Of a stretch of 64,000 nt of DNA, positions 39,201 through 43,982 are shown piece after piece. The translations under genes were made by a program, and so were the position numbers. The notes under the pieces were generated by a model. It did not search any database. It was not told the DNA's origin and was given only the letters and a program-made list of their open reading frames with translations. Location of the stretch: NCBI GenBank assembly GCA_938743325.2, contig OW568879.1, positions 649,641-713,640 on the forward strand. The letters run 5' to 3'. Source of the DNA: Pycnococcus provasolii. Taxonomy: Eukaryota > Chlorophyta > Pseudoscourfieldiophyceae > Pseudoscourfieldiales > Pycnococcaceae. Every line of letters starts with the position of its first letter. Position 1 is the first letter of the stretch.

Positions 39201-39390
39201 CGGAGGTGACGAGTGTGGACGGCACGCACACCTCCCACGGCGTTGAATGAGTGGCCGCGGCAAACGAGGCGAACGAGAAGGCACCCAACGCCCAAAGGAG
39301 AGTGCCATAGAGACTGAGCAAGCGCCCACGTGCCGTGGCCGTGGCCGTGGCCGTGGCCGTGGCGGCACGTCTTGCCGTCAGTAACGCCAT
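21229..39390 (-). CDS. Giant two-module surface protein (Calx-beta/cadherin-like, GCC2-GCC3, polytopic membrane)
   Basis: One uninterrupted frame of 6,053 residues. A signal peptide (1-47) precedes a beta-propeller-like region with LVIVD-type strands (about 200-620). Next come 14-residue PTPPADG repeats (757-840), an SPPPP tract (843-895), about five Calx-beta-like repeats (930-1600) and cadherin- or CSPG-like repeats with NDPP linkers (1900-2560). A GCC2/GCC3 Cys-rich block (CAPGYRTL, CPAGTYAPYPASREC; about 2665-2770) leads to a polytopic membrane region (about 2905-3465) and a basic cytosolic stretch. A further hydrophobic segment (TMALAVVFGFLG, about 3905) opens a second ectodomain, a second GCC2/GCC3 block (about 4565-4640), a second polytopic region (about 4850-5240) and an 800-residue tail. 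Shared motifs (LNIAI, LNIDVAW/LNIDIAV, YYFELVGLFRK) show that the membrane modules are duplicates. Each module resembles large algal and protist receptor-like proteins of unknown ligand. Confidence 0.85.
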   Translation of the reverse strand: MALLTARRAATATATATATARGRLLSLYGTLLWALGAFSFASFAAATHSTPWEVCVPSTLVTSAFHDTTQSDRMPAGSTPSRLYVTTETGILNAYTITQAGQATATWSLGYKSIAQAKGYVEMQTGLAQRVAELGTSRPQWYTSRAALQAASRRRLDGYDIQGSCVRQKETATTTTTTTTTTVPATTTTTAAQAPGPAPAPAPAPAPPPAGFQPPATRFGKPFSHRVSLPTGQGKSSYARDVAVAGRYAFVVASSGSDASLVKMRLPIPNRGGSAKPPPSVENELTGNYLQGARAVAAPSISDGRKGDAKYVYVITTTGLLIIDAGRSRGSGMFLHANMPLAGDANHACRPWDVAAGDVRGGALRGVVFVACKLDNKVLTIDVSNPSYPSIRSEQSITAPTSLCVPSGSVAALSQVTDPLVIVGHNEKMITIMRSSMQFTHALSGSPSSLRSVAASLVYQGRGVAPRLAVWTITFNGVYRVLYKCPISQAIGGTCATISEQSLVQEGNDALLYDASSLAALQDAGAVIAVRGTTASRLVYVTYDPALNDALVIGGSLDQVPTRRRNLLAAPLVDASGVAANGDDVVMTSAGGVVVSADATDLYIPDSEGSIENSAGEQMQACSRTSFVKPAGCTLSCGAHGVLSAVANFPQDFEDSVNFARGCTWITPYLSSMPAGTSEECLKWALDLDGDFVLGIVDYSLWDEHRAAGTTPDAESCPAVNDDQLSPPSATPTTTTTTMPPAEAPTPTTTTTTPPADGPTPPADGTTPPADGPTPPADGTTPPADGPTPPADGTTPPADGPTPPADGTTPPADGPTPPADGTTPPADGPTPPADGTTPPAEGPGETPDPSPPPRPPPPLPPPPPPLPDPSPPPPPASPPPPYPSPPPSPPPPPPAIPGAMIADPATERLDVDEASVKSEPGTWKTYTVTLTQSPESTAVIKASLDAVSSGQISLRVAGETGAGGTEASATLSSAQWLQGTRNVRFEVAATGDEIVEGDHYARVQHQVTVDGQEGSNAPAKLDITIKDADAGRAEVQVSPARLRLDEGSTRSLGFSLKARPVSSVQVSISVPQASLGVLSLSGTDASGETKAEATAVQLSFTSDNYDTVQDISVSASVDDVANGVQSKSLVVECTSLTEPYDALVPLQVAVDVVDKSATGLRVDPIDPTMAFEVREGDGQGFTLYASLRTRPLASVDVVASEIRINNVTRLQIVPDTLTFSPSAWNSQKILQIFATDDDVAQGDADVSIAFKTSSLDSGYNDLTTPVDMKVLDNDVVGWNWAYTALPAGVQPAVSVAQPDVPVAQEALADTNHALHLEEGMRATFTLSLLSRPFQDVTLNTNIGSVTVLPSWKPDGIFYPLSFVLAGADAVVPFSTSTFSSEIMESRTLQILARDDDVCTGVGANAKRTVTVTHQISSGDAAYAGKRLATINVEIADDDVPYVCVGSNDPAKPCGGLGSTDSRGPVITVYESPTPTSVPLKVRLATRPQVESVRVRVTSNSQLRVQTQQGDDVITFTQENFADGVEISVTAIDDTKEERVHTADLSFVVLDSVDPCYVSTLAIPGATVRIIDDELADPIQVSVNLSQGKVVNTPIGMTLDFPAGSRVGGGSESLTVQQMSVRQMTNPPPSAVFDSQLTVSLELKNQAGSEVSNSNFAKPVTLRFPVAPGGLYDGVALVTIPSDASGATWEYVAETYIDQSGPFLVAQVKHFSIFSVVSVSPSLQVLPTGKTNVDGSPQRLSSKVMFVEGSEQPSLLFPALKLGNVEAGMKSSICAVEVSFISNFQKEEDQLKIAREAQLSDIGATYNAARGVLRLQGGSSGGSDGRGCTATASTSAFEAALREVGYVNVNTEAPATDVRLVSISVIEPYARSEQPVFQAVVSSASQAQNGGGGLGSGPVGGDGLLGKGGGDPLGLPGPGGLLGPGGEASGTAASIGIVVESVNDPPIVQMSLTELVYAEGAPAIPLDAGMALSDVDDATIARATVQVSPPSKNDLILYDSDEAPEAKGKIRVSRIETKEMTEDGVPVAYWEFAGAASSKVYTNALRALKYRNDGPLIVHASKKILFTVEDSSGGLAGGERDMAVLEQNDPPIASDGGPFQVREDSESAVQTMKAYDPENQKIVFKIVCPGSKGEIRIVDVSSGAFTYKPSRNLGLKTGETASDSFVFQVVDEDGAESNFAVFSVMIEGIDEPPVAKDMILTAFDGVNKVFNLDVTDPDGSDDIAAVYITERPVLDRNAVTLASQSSTSTYLKGLNPATYFIPKNSPSALRLGEDSFKYRVEDKSGALSEEASVTITIVLQRDYSNVPPKAPTPQIFNTLEDHIAIFALDADDDDTQDLTFLYALGKYPSKGRVGCILPNETSLQPTFEVTGSSGLCQLNDRDSLGKSGLISYEPKRHRTGDDEFWIIAKDNGDLQSDGVQVIVRIAPVNDPPTAACALDSEFGMDSAASWLNSELRNDGEFATLMRAGEVSRALDVLVEVPEDLKDVPDSDEYVAHKTAVVSLRNFWDGPDSRILRSTSTFGIQCEDSVTNARNFSAASDPLDKSGDDLQYMPSDAERADVYSKMANSLALLAFDADEVGNLTYVIEKYPTLGMLQWHDGSSKPPVVNRTETLSDRAIEPVVRPQGQPAVLSLYTLRGRRGTDSFVWRAADSNATTSVPITFSYTVACGPGSIVDGDDACTPCAPGYRTLPEQLDQAECLPCAPGEFNNAFGATTCERCPAGTYAPYPASRECMPCQHGNQTSAPGSTAAVDCVCTEGFWQSWRLNTTHPRLPGEDYDGTGEPGFKHPLGYISPGNCHECDVSTTICDEKGQILPKPRTREFFVNPFDGSDVATCDPVDSCLVHTDVNDVLDGKCARGYKWPGEGVKYTTVLSDKSALDEVVGEGCTLCARRYYRDNGKCRECPKEAWMIFIVFGVCAIVIAPVLVTLAQMHRGFSALNIAISYFQVNATFRQFEFQWPKLVVDWFDWLAILNIDVAWLAPECLVDFEYGYLHKMAMLQLLPIAYAVLFGLFYVAYRVYLFVLRAAREDDVENGEVVEEVEEAERKLRDHSMRTRAAYSLFSLWAYLILSTVTLEYFNCTQSGRVWRMRADPSVRCVWFPWIPDDKAPDRQAGLHYELAPLAVSSLFLYPFGIYAVFVWVLYSHREILKNRYVLQAIAEEANSELQRIENKKKKEKNAESEGETPTSANSEYPDTPFSVSTPASLSEDDSLSRGVSGVSTEPSTRKSWMVRRVSQIFARDKESKPAKKKESRNHRENEQISKLAWGKMGDAGSLMLASLTSIQRYVAETRWSNDTGANQERGELRRTKTTKEIHDESMLLAQDVRTLERMKKLHGFLFQRYEPKYFAWELVALARKLGICCVRMLNSPLEQVIGVALILLVNIAATSQYDPYEENYLDNMEIFCLVSNLSILFAGYLFYSDLLSTTETDLAGVLIVVLMVVSMVIIAGYIVWDIAPLLRQLTQRVMPAFSLLGYRFGIHNPKNADQLAMWRIEQSSNGSKKAVYKREQIRQWREQARQKEMQLSHRGSDVDSSLSDTRDTTIGRTSTVTFAAEVQGPANVVISTESPKARGRIRVSEFKRRVALIRTMRSFLIRPKKLRITRLMKPVLTKKAFTSFSEWLNALDDEWMLDMILIAAERLFESMPQVQLKERVRRSMLEIRAFNFLRFKEKARLEKTDSGIERENSVGTEIIETQKFARRHGTKKISLPFTAGVVRSSHAVELYSYLAFSMMDVHTCHSGAEIQLPSTKRPFCILGLPAGTSIHPPKGCEYGTADVPRYGVTIVPLGDKRQSWLCPGGSSVQLPSSLTDRVVLSLPKGTVVTYAGLNDVSSVCPGLDAETRRASVMSLLDDLHERLNMLRTTHRIQSFERRKFDKTGSGKFARVDSSERTYLTQRISRHMSSFASRVTTMALAVVFGFLGINEVAGQLDPSAISTGWSAPDPGSSIAALLVVREDVTWSGNFLDAFEFSGGVPSNLNRSTFEVSCAPQRGRITLADSYDIRNRGKFSYVPKPDDFGDDVFSFSYALNTAPSSNDGVDADEDVATIRSLVRVRVLPENDPPEVPKFVESPHRLVPNRVYDEAKRETLPKVNPRQQLEMVLPPANAMDKDGHLLRFSIVTAPINGTARISSGNVLMYVPDAGSSDFRDSLMYRADDCGSNLICDESTRLCRSLTADGTSRLLPRLNQPCAYADGKVSIAVGSPTGLPPPIDVEEIILPEDTHLYGKLQRGGLPAELKPSDLRYVLVTKPDHGTVTIFCNGTEPCNRFLHEANEGSSWTDSEQDVEDDGAETEIKDQGFFLYVPDDNYAGNDEFRWGLVRTDDPAGTRPVDTAIVPIKIEAINDAPMQTRVEPWKVIEGETPSRATLLRVVNLGRNNQFIYKNVPPADTALYPSFEAVMAKASEVDDRPDANMILDPFALADAASVVDGEASDEPEGLSMFMRWVEKPQVEGSSPDALFPYFAIVRISAIDRDSTRVFWSLREQPRQGKLYVQYGVNGTYPRASDVLVADASSAMRAMTSFGTTPHDLHGFSTLYRPNALERGLPIETLAFNISDDRGLTSVAYVDINVRCAPGYFISPTNASKCEACEAGTYSPLADMESCLPCTPGTFSAPGQGLCTTCPLNTYAPNERTAMQCQSCPLNTMGNRTSITLARGSTSVLDCVCARALSGTTFEDLARVDGARGFYGPPGASCRPCPGPELGVGGRSFPEWTTCPHDNMRWPLSREGFFIQLPRGYKTASSPPPPLFSLVVSAGPVNDGEATSNATNATMMTLSSSTTTTTSTTTTTSVSTAVDILPPVTVRRCIPKQACPGFTSVEEMLNEPCKYGYEGVACNSCESNFYRFRNECMQCPENSQSYFWLGVAVMVLVFIPAALRLSRLFSRMPSLNIAIGITQMLALFGRFDLHWPRILKWTLFNISFLNIDIAVVHPSCIMDQFSWSGKWLFTLAIPLPFVFVALFDIVGRHYLRLYTMRFGEATLRCIPSTLLSPMYPVSEQYQSWRIFRLWRFLRMDVVRPIFLAFVIPESAESYAVHVRGRVRQLLALAKICFIPLTLTLTEYIDCSYDEGVEASFLDADPTVQCFTFSTSKGWGRFFALFLCAFVIYPLGILFLFTSLLARAFGNLNNPNTVDLLGFVIQNFRKKYYYFELVGLFRKSIILAIYATFSNATVSAAMKQGVFSMMVLIPTLLLQQRCMPYAYTWLNRLEASCLLTEILVLFTGLVTLSDKTSVDFSNGLGAFCVLLILSNYVLLAAAILHENSERSGFINANQREKIIASARKVGRVHEIKRWMWERKLKTILTEARAGVLDLPHLKHTVGTALAEIYGNRAVHRSELMNKQKNPGGLRARSSLSWLQALRESGSSEDTSKLITYDQAIARFPKLIPTLDALVDAIEDHNLTLMEQHAEKLVDMMKTIYSGVRSNIWATIRALRFADMLIARRAPSLLLSYQANRLMNRHASSADVFLACEACRREATALLASLTAKPPEVPVNVDGDAPRSPIPYDQLKPLAVAMGKAISLVTKCVHFNLGQGLLRQKNDSDESKDLEEERLQHAKSVLDELLVREAPNLMTLHGTYLENVDAEIEEGPEKSSFLSGSIVEKAKRVSEERRREAAEKGGDVPPPAEAKSDLLRALEVVLRDEMKTFTLSLFRVAVDHDAPSGIHDLDVHDNPALSSTPSEYGTSSSSSSMGTRAIFDGYMPINDLGAAFAQVHETVIGDATSMLYDAYATGTLVASSDLHKTTSDSTRNHVDVEDTDRATARRTTREEVRRVLTEAYEFSRPREGVRLGHTGLLPLEYVLDPSSRVHLLENLVRNATEYDAIQAKRSKINDDAESSTSSEDSARGAFREEILKWPYMDVVATAIELGCVDALTPANGMQNLKSSARSIVTWGKGKEVRKKIQPHVTADQVRSELNTRSRTSQLGSDTSSGGSGSYAASSAAAPFQKVRSYKLDMPVMPNDDMDTEEELSLPGQSPSDDEGENEIDISKLSAREMMMNHPYDDRVQTAPSRTDMQDPRTSTYVPTLQRSLSTGPAVGGDADASLEFDSRYPIEGLAPPKKDAF
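36705..36860 (-). repeat. Proline-rich extensin-like tract in the giant gene
   Basis: Codes for residues of about 843-895 of the giant protein with PSPPPPPASPPPPYPSPPP-type sequence. SPPPP tracts are hydroxyproline-glycosylated in green algal and plant cell-wall and matrix proteins such as extensins and pherophorins. Confidence 0.85.
36869..37135 (-). repeat. 42-bp tandem repeat (6 full copies) in the giant gene
   Basis: TCTGCGGGCGGCG recurs at 36869, 36911, 36953, 36995, 37037, 37079 and 37121, a 42-bp period coding for PTPPADGTTPPADG. Copies are nearly perfect. The only regular variation alternates GCAGG and GCTGG. Confidence 0.95.
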
Positions 39391-40363
39391 CGTCGTCGTC
39401 GTGCTGTCGCGCGAGCTGCGGAGAGTGACGAACCGAACCGGTGCCCGGACAGCCGGAGTATCGGAGGAGGATCGGAGGCGGAGATCCCCGGTGCGCTCTG
39501 CGGGAGGACTGGGGAGGGGAAGGGGGGGCGCAGGGGGGGCGCAGGGGCGGCTGTACAGGACTTGTATGGCCGACTTAATTCCTGGTCAAGAAGCCATCCT
39601 CCAAGCCTATCGTAGTGGTAGGCGAGATTGAAAGGGGACTTGTAAGGTGGGAACCGGAAACCTTGAGCCTCTCCGATCTCTCACCGAGGCGCCACTTGAC
39701 ACACGCTCCTCCTCTCACGCTCCTTCGGGACCCTGGAGGCTGCTGTAGTGCAGGAGTGCAGGGAACGGAAGGGAAGGGAGGCCAATAGGCCATTCTTAGG
39801 GTTGGGTTGGGTTGGGTAGGATTTTCCCACGGGCAGACTGGGTGTGCGGTTGGGTGGGCAGTGGGCACACACTGCTGGTCCGACCCTGCTGGCTCTTCCC
39901 CCCACGGCCCGATCAAAAAGCACGTGGCGAGCTCACATTCCCACAGGTCGCAATTTACTTCCAAACAAGAACCTGCCGGATTCACACCAAAGATCCCCTC
40001 AAGCCCAAGCCCTAGCTAGACTAAGGTCGGTTACACGTGCCCCCTTCCCGCCTCTTCGGATCTTCGGACTCCACACTTCGTTCGGTCTTCCGAGGGACCG
40101 TTCGGGGAAGCCTCAGAACTGGACTATGAGAGCCATAACCCGAGGACCTACACAAGTCCAGTCTCACCTTACCTGTACTGTACTGTAGTTCTCTATGGCA
40201 GTATGTACAGTACCGTACAGTACTAGTAACAGCACTGTACGTGGTCTAACTATTTCGAACTATGGATACCACTTGCTGAGTACACAGGCTTGCACCACCC
40301 TGGTCTACTGGAATAAGGGACCACCAGGCCAGGCAAGTGAGGCAACTATACAGTCTTATTATC
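39391..40363. promoter_or_regulatory. Promoter region of the giant gene with GTAC cluster
   Basis: Between the start of the giant gene (-) and the stop of the TTL-like gene (-). It has a GTTGGGTTGGG string (39797-39822), a G-rich stretch at 39500-39550 and seven GTAC tetranucleotides between 40174 and 40240. Frames open here look non-coding. TTACA at 40364-40368 marks the end of the TTL-like gene. Confidence 0.5.
40174..40240. promoter_or_regulatory. GTAC-rich palindromic cluster
   Basis: Seven GTAC cores lie within 67 bp, with palindromic stretches such as GTACAGTACCGTACAGTAC. GTAC is the core of copper-response elements bound by CRR1-type SBP factors in Chlamydomonas. Whether that applies here is unknown. 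Confidence 0.4.
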
Positions 40364-40368
40364 TTACA
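40364..40368 (-). terminator. TGTAA overlapping stop of the TTL-like gene
   Basis: TTACA on the + strand; the stop codon of the minus-strand gene forms its end. Confidence 0.5.
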
Positions 40369-42904
40369 AGAGCACCTTGCGCAGAGACGTCGCAAGGCCA
40401 GCGGATGTGCACTGGCACTGCAGAAGGACCTCGCGGAGCAACGTCAGTGCGGACATCAGCAAGAGCGGACGATCGGACGAACCCGATGTCGGAGTCTTCG
40501 TAGCAGTCTTCCAGCGGGCCACGGCGACATCCGCATGACTGCGCGCACGAGACGAATCCTTCACTAACGCCTCGACCCACGAGCGAGCGAGCTTACGCGC
40601 GCGGGAGAGGGTGGGAACGGAGCCCCGGGCGTCGAGCAGCGTATGCGCGGCGCGCCCGAGATGTCGGAGCAGATTCATAGGCGCAACATCATCATCCCAG
40701 TTATCCTCGTAGACGAGGTCGTATGCCTTCTGCGTCCACCCGCTCGCATGCGTGGAGTCGCTCATGACAGCAGTTTGTATGCGAGCAAAGGCGAGCTCGA
40801 GAGCTCCGCAGAGGGCGAGCGTTTTCACGTGCTCGTCAACGGGAGATGGAACGTGCACGTGAGGCCGATCCGAATCCCGGCAGTGGCACACCTCATCACC
40901 CAGCCGTGCACTGGCCTCGACGATCTGCGTTCTCCGACGTATGCGCTCAGCACGTGCCTTTGCCACGTCTGCAAGACGCGGCAGTCGCTTACTGCCGCCA
41001 CTACCACGTTTTCCTGTGATTGGCAGGTCGTCGCGAGCTGGTGACGCCGCCACCCCGAGTACGCTGTCAGGAATGTCCTCAGCAATGTCAAGGACCCAGC
41101 TCGGGCTCGCGTTCGCTTCGAGGAGCACGCATCGTCCATCTGTAGTGAACATTACGTCCCAGCCGAGCACAGACACGCAAACCGGCTTGTGACTGTCCGC
41201 ACGGCGAACAGCTGCGGGCCACTCCGCCTCCGCCACAGCGAGAAGAAGCTCGCTTGCCTCGCCGACACATGACGCCGCGCGTGCCCACAGCGTGTCGGCG
41301 ATTGCGCTCGCGGACATGCCATTTCCCCACTTGCCCTCCACCTGTGCCGCCGCCGTTGCAAGAGCTGCGCGCGCCGATCTCTTCGTCCCGGATCCGCCCG
41401 TGACATCCGTGTGATCAATGGTGTAGCCCGCAGCCTTCTTGTTCAGGGCTGTATTCGTAAGTAGCGCACTTGCCTGCAGTTTGGATGGCGAACCGCCCTC
41501 GAGCTCGACTGGGTCGACGCAGAGTCGCGCTAGGCCGTCACGGCAGAGATAGGCGCGCGATGGCTGCCCTCCACCAGTCACGAGCGCCGCGTAGAGGCGC
41601 AGATCAAATTTTCGGTTGTCCACGGTTAAGGGCGGGTCCACGAATTCCTGAACAACGTACTCGTCGTCACCGGCAGCCGGCATGGTTTGCGCACCACGAA
41701 GCACCCGCAGGTCCACAGGCAGTCCGAGGAGAATTGCGTTAGACGGTTCATCGCCACCTGGCATTGTCCTTGCCCATGCCGCCAGACTCGCCTCCATGCC
41801 ACGACGACAGGCGGCACTGACGGCGTTGCAGATGGCATCCTCGGTTGCCTCGACGACCGCGATGCCGTCTCCCTGGCTGCCACGGCTCGGCTTGGCAATG
41901 AGCCGCCGCGTTCTGATCTTTCGCTCGGCGATGGCCTGCTTGAGCGCGCGCCAGTCCGCCGGAAGTACCCAAGTGTGCGGCACAGCTTCGAGCACGTTAG
42001 ACGAGCCGTTGGCAGCGGCAAGCACTCGTGCGGCGGTGACGAGTCTTGCGAATGGTGCTTTTGCGCAGGCATTATGCATGCCTGGTAGTCGACCACATGC
42101 TTCGTTTGCGCGCGCGCTACCTAGGAACTCCGCCGCCTCGTCGGGATTGGCGAACCACCGCAGCGCCGAGGCGCCTCTTGCCACCGCACGTTCAACCGCG
42201 TGCCGTTCGACTTTGTCACGTGCGCACGGCATGCCTAGCCTTTCGCATGCGAGTGAGATCGCTGGAACGCTCGTTCGAGCAGCACCTGACGCGTCCGCAT
42301 ACGCCCGCGCGGCGTTGACACGCGCCTGTGGCAGAGACGGCAGGTTCCACGGCGACGCCGCCGGCGGCGGTGACGCGTTTTGTTGTTCACCTGCACTTCC
42401 CGCGACGAGCGCCGGAAGCCTTTGCTTTCTTTTTCCCGACTGCGACATGTTCTTAACCGCGGCAACGTTTTCCTGTTCCTCGCCGTGTTCATGTTGCCGT
42501 TCCCTTCTCTGAGTCTGCTGCTGCTCTTCCGTGTTGTCGTCGAGGACGTCGGGAGACTCTTCACTCTCCGAAGAGAAGGTGCTGCTGGTATCGTCCTGTT
42601 CGGCGTCCAGCTTCGGCGCGAAGAGTCCCGGTCGCATTCCCGTCGCGTACACGCGCTGGTCGCCTCGCGTCACGGCGCGTTTTCGCGCGAGGCTGGCCTT
42701 TCTCCTCTGAAGTTTTCCCGCCACGTCGTTTCCCGAGGGGAGCGGCGACCGGGACTTTGCGGCTGCGCGGCACCGCACGCCGCTGTTCACGGACTTCAGG
42801 GTTGGACTGCGAGACAAGGACGGAGGCGCGAGAGGTGACCCCTTGAGGCCGTTGAGGTGGTTGCAAGTCCCGCGCCCTCGCCCGTGCTCGTCACGGAACG
42901 CCAT
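40364..42904 (-). CDS. Tubulin-tyrosine-ligase-like (TTLL) ATP-grasp protein
   Basis: From the ATG at 42904 the product has 846 residues (the frame is open to 42958). The first 280 residues are basic, acidic and Gln-rich by turns and probably disordered. The TTL domain (about 300-610) shows WVLPADWRALKQ, LIAKPSRGSQGDGI, YVVQEFVDPPLTVDNRKFDLRLYA split by its usual loop, NKKAAGYTIDHTD, and VLGWDVMFTTDGRCVLLEANASPS, the ATP/Mg-binding carboxylates. TTLL enzymes add Tyr, Glu or Gly to tubulin tails and other proteins; the exact amino acid cannot be told. The C-terminal 230 residues are helical. TGTAA overlaps the stop (40364-40368). Confidence 0.88.
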   Translation of the reverse strand: MAFRDEHGRGRGTCNHLNGLKGSPLAPPSLSRSPTLKSVNSGVRCRAAAKSRSPLPSGNDVAGKLQRRKASLARKRAVTRGDQRVYATGMRPGLFAPKLDAEQDDTSSTFSSESEESPDVLDDNTEEQQQTQRRERQHEHGEEQENVAAVKNMSQSGKRKQRLPALVAGSAGEQQNASPPPAASPWNLPSLPQARVNAARAYADASGAARTSVPAISLACERLGMPCARDKVERHAVERAVARGASALRWFANPDEAAEFLGSARANEACGRLPGMHNACAKAPFARLVTAARVLAAANGSSNVLEAVPHTWVLPADWRALKQAIAERKIRTRRLIAKPSRGSQGDGIAVVEATEDAICNAVSAACRRGMEASLAAWARTMPGGDEPSNAILLGLPVDLRVLRGAQTMPAAGDDEYVVQEFVDPPLTVDNRKFDLRLYAALVTGGGQPSRAYLCRDGLARLCVDPVELEGGSPSKLQASALLTNTALNKKAAGYTIDHTDVTGGSGTKRSARAALATAAAQVEGKWGNGMSASAIADTLWARAASCVGEASELLLAVAEAEWPAAVRRADSHKPVCVSVLGWDVMFTTDGRCVLLEANASPSWVLDIAEDIPDSVLGVAASPARDDLPITGKRGSGGSKRLPRLADVAKARAERIRRRTQIVEASARLGDEVCHCRDSDRPHVHVPSPVDEHVKTLALCGALELAFARIQTAVMSDSTHASGWTQKAYDLVYEDNWDDDVAPMNLLRHLGRAAHTLLDARGSVPTLSRARKLARSWVEALVKDSSRARSHADVAVARWKTATKTPTSGSSDRPLLLMSALTLLREVLLQCQCTSAGLATSLRKVLL

Positions 42905-43042
42905 GGAGCTCCAGCCAGCGCGCGGCCTCGTGGGAAGAAGAAGGAGCAAAAGAGGCAAAGGAGGAACCCGGGACGCGGAACCACAAGGTCAACCTCCCCC
43001 CGGGGGGCCTGGGCCTGGGCGCGCCAGAAACGCCTACCTCGG

Positions 43043-43069
43043 TTAGGGTTAGGGTTAGGGTTAGGGTTA
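43043..43069 (+). repeat. Interstitial telomere-type repeat (TTAGGG, 4 units)
   Basis: GGTTAGGGTTAGGGTTAGGG and one further unit lie about 140 bp upstream of the TTL-like start, in the orientation antisense to that gene. Confidence 0.95.
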
Positions 43070-43250
43070 AGGAGGAGGGGTTGGGGTCTTCTCCATGGTG
43101 TGCAAAACGACCGGCTGACCGGTCCGAGAAATTGCCTCGCCCTTCCCCTCAGGTCCAGTTATGAATTATGATTCTAATTATTTTGAGATGATGAGAGAGA
43201 GAGAGAGATCGGCGCCAATTCGCCATATCTCTCGAGAGCATTTACTACGG

Positions 43251-43321
43251 GCGGGGCCGCGGGGAGGTGTCTTTTTAAGCTTAAAAAAGACACCTCCCCA
43301 GTCCCCGCGTCCCCGCCCCGC
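43251..43321. repeat. Imperfect palindrome (cruciform-capable)
   Basis: The core 43261-43299 pairs GGGGAGGTGTC with GACACCTCCCC around TTTTTAAGCTTAAAAAA, with one extra A on the right arm. An outer pair, GCGGGGC (43251-43257) with GCCCCGC (43315-43321), adds a second stem after an asymmetric loop. Confidence 0.85.
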
Positions 43322-43982
43322 GGACCGCGGGCCGCGGAACCATTAGATGAATTGAACTGCCAGAACCATTAGAACCATTGCCTGAACCATTAGATCCACT
43401 TCCTCCCGTCAGTGACCGTCTCATTGGACAGCCTTAAGTGGCAACATCCGTCTCCTTGAGATAGAGGGTCCAACGGGTCTGCGTCGACGTGTAGAGGAAC
43501 GTGGGAGGGTGGCAGCAAGTGGGAACGTGGTGAGGTAAACGTTGCAGCCCGCTTCACTCTTCACATCTAGATGGGCGACTCGAACGACAACGACTGCACC
43601 CTCCTAAGCCATGGCGGTCTTGCCTCTACAGCCATGGCGGAAGGTGATAAAGGAGATAATGTCTGATGCGGTGAGTGAGTGAGAACGCTAGGCGCGTGGG
43701 GCGCCTGTTTTGTGCAGGCAAGGCCGCCGGCGCTTCTGCGTACGTATTGAAAGCACTCACTTACTACGACTACGAACCATGCTTCGGCCGGTCAGTAAGC
43801 AACGCGCTTACATTGAACAGCTTCACCCTCTCATGCAATGTTCGTGTGTCCGAATGTGTAACGTTGATTCGGGTTTCGGGGTTTGCCAAAAAAACGGAAT
43901 ATTCTCGTGTATAGGAATATTCACGATCTTCATGAATATTAATTACAGTGTTTGTAATAATCATGATTATTGCCAACTATAA

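Larger units (their letters stand above)
42905..43982. promoter_or_regulatory. Long intergenic region with TTAGGG tract, hairpin and microsatellite
   Basis: Upstream of the TTL-like gene. It holds four TTAGGG units (43043-43069), a GA microsatellite (43190-43208), a strong inverted repeat (43251-43321), several GAACCATTAGA repeats (43339-43396) and otherwise unremarkable sequence. AT-rich sequence at 43860-43980 precedes the GT90 remnant. No intact gene is seen. Confidence 0.5.
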
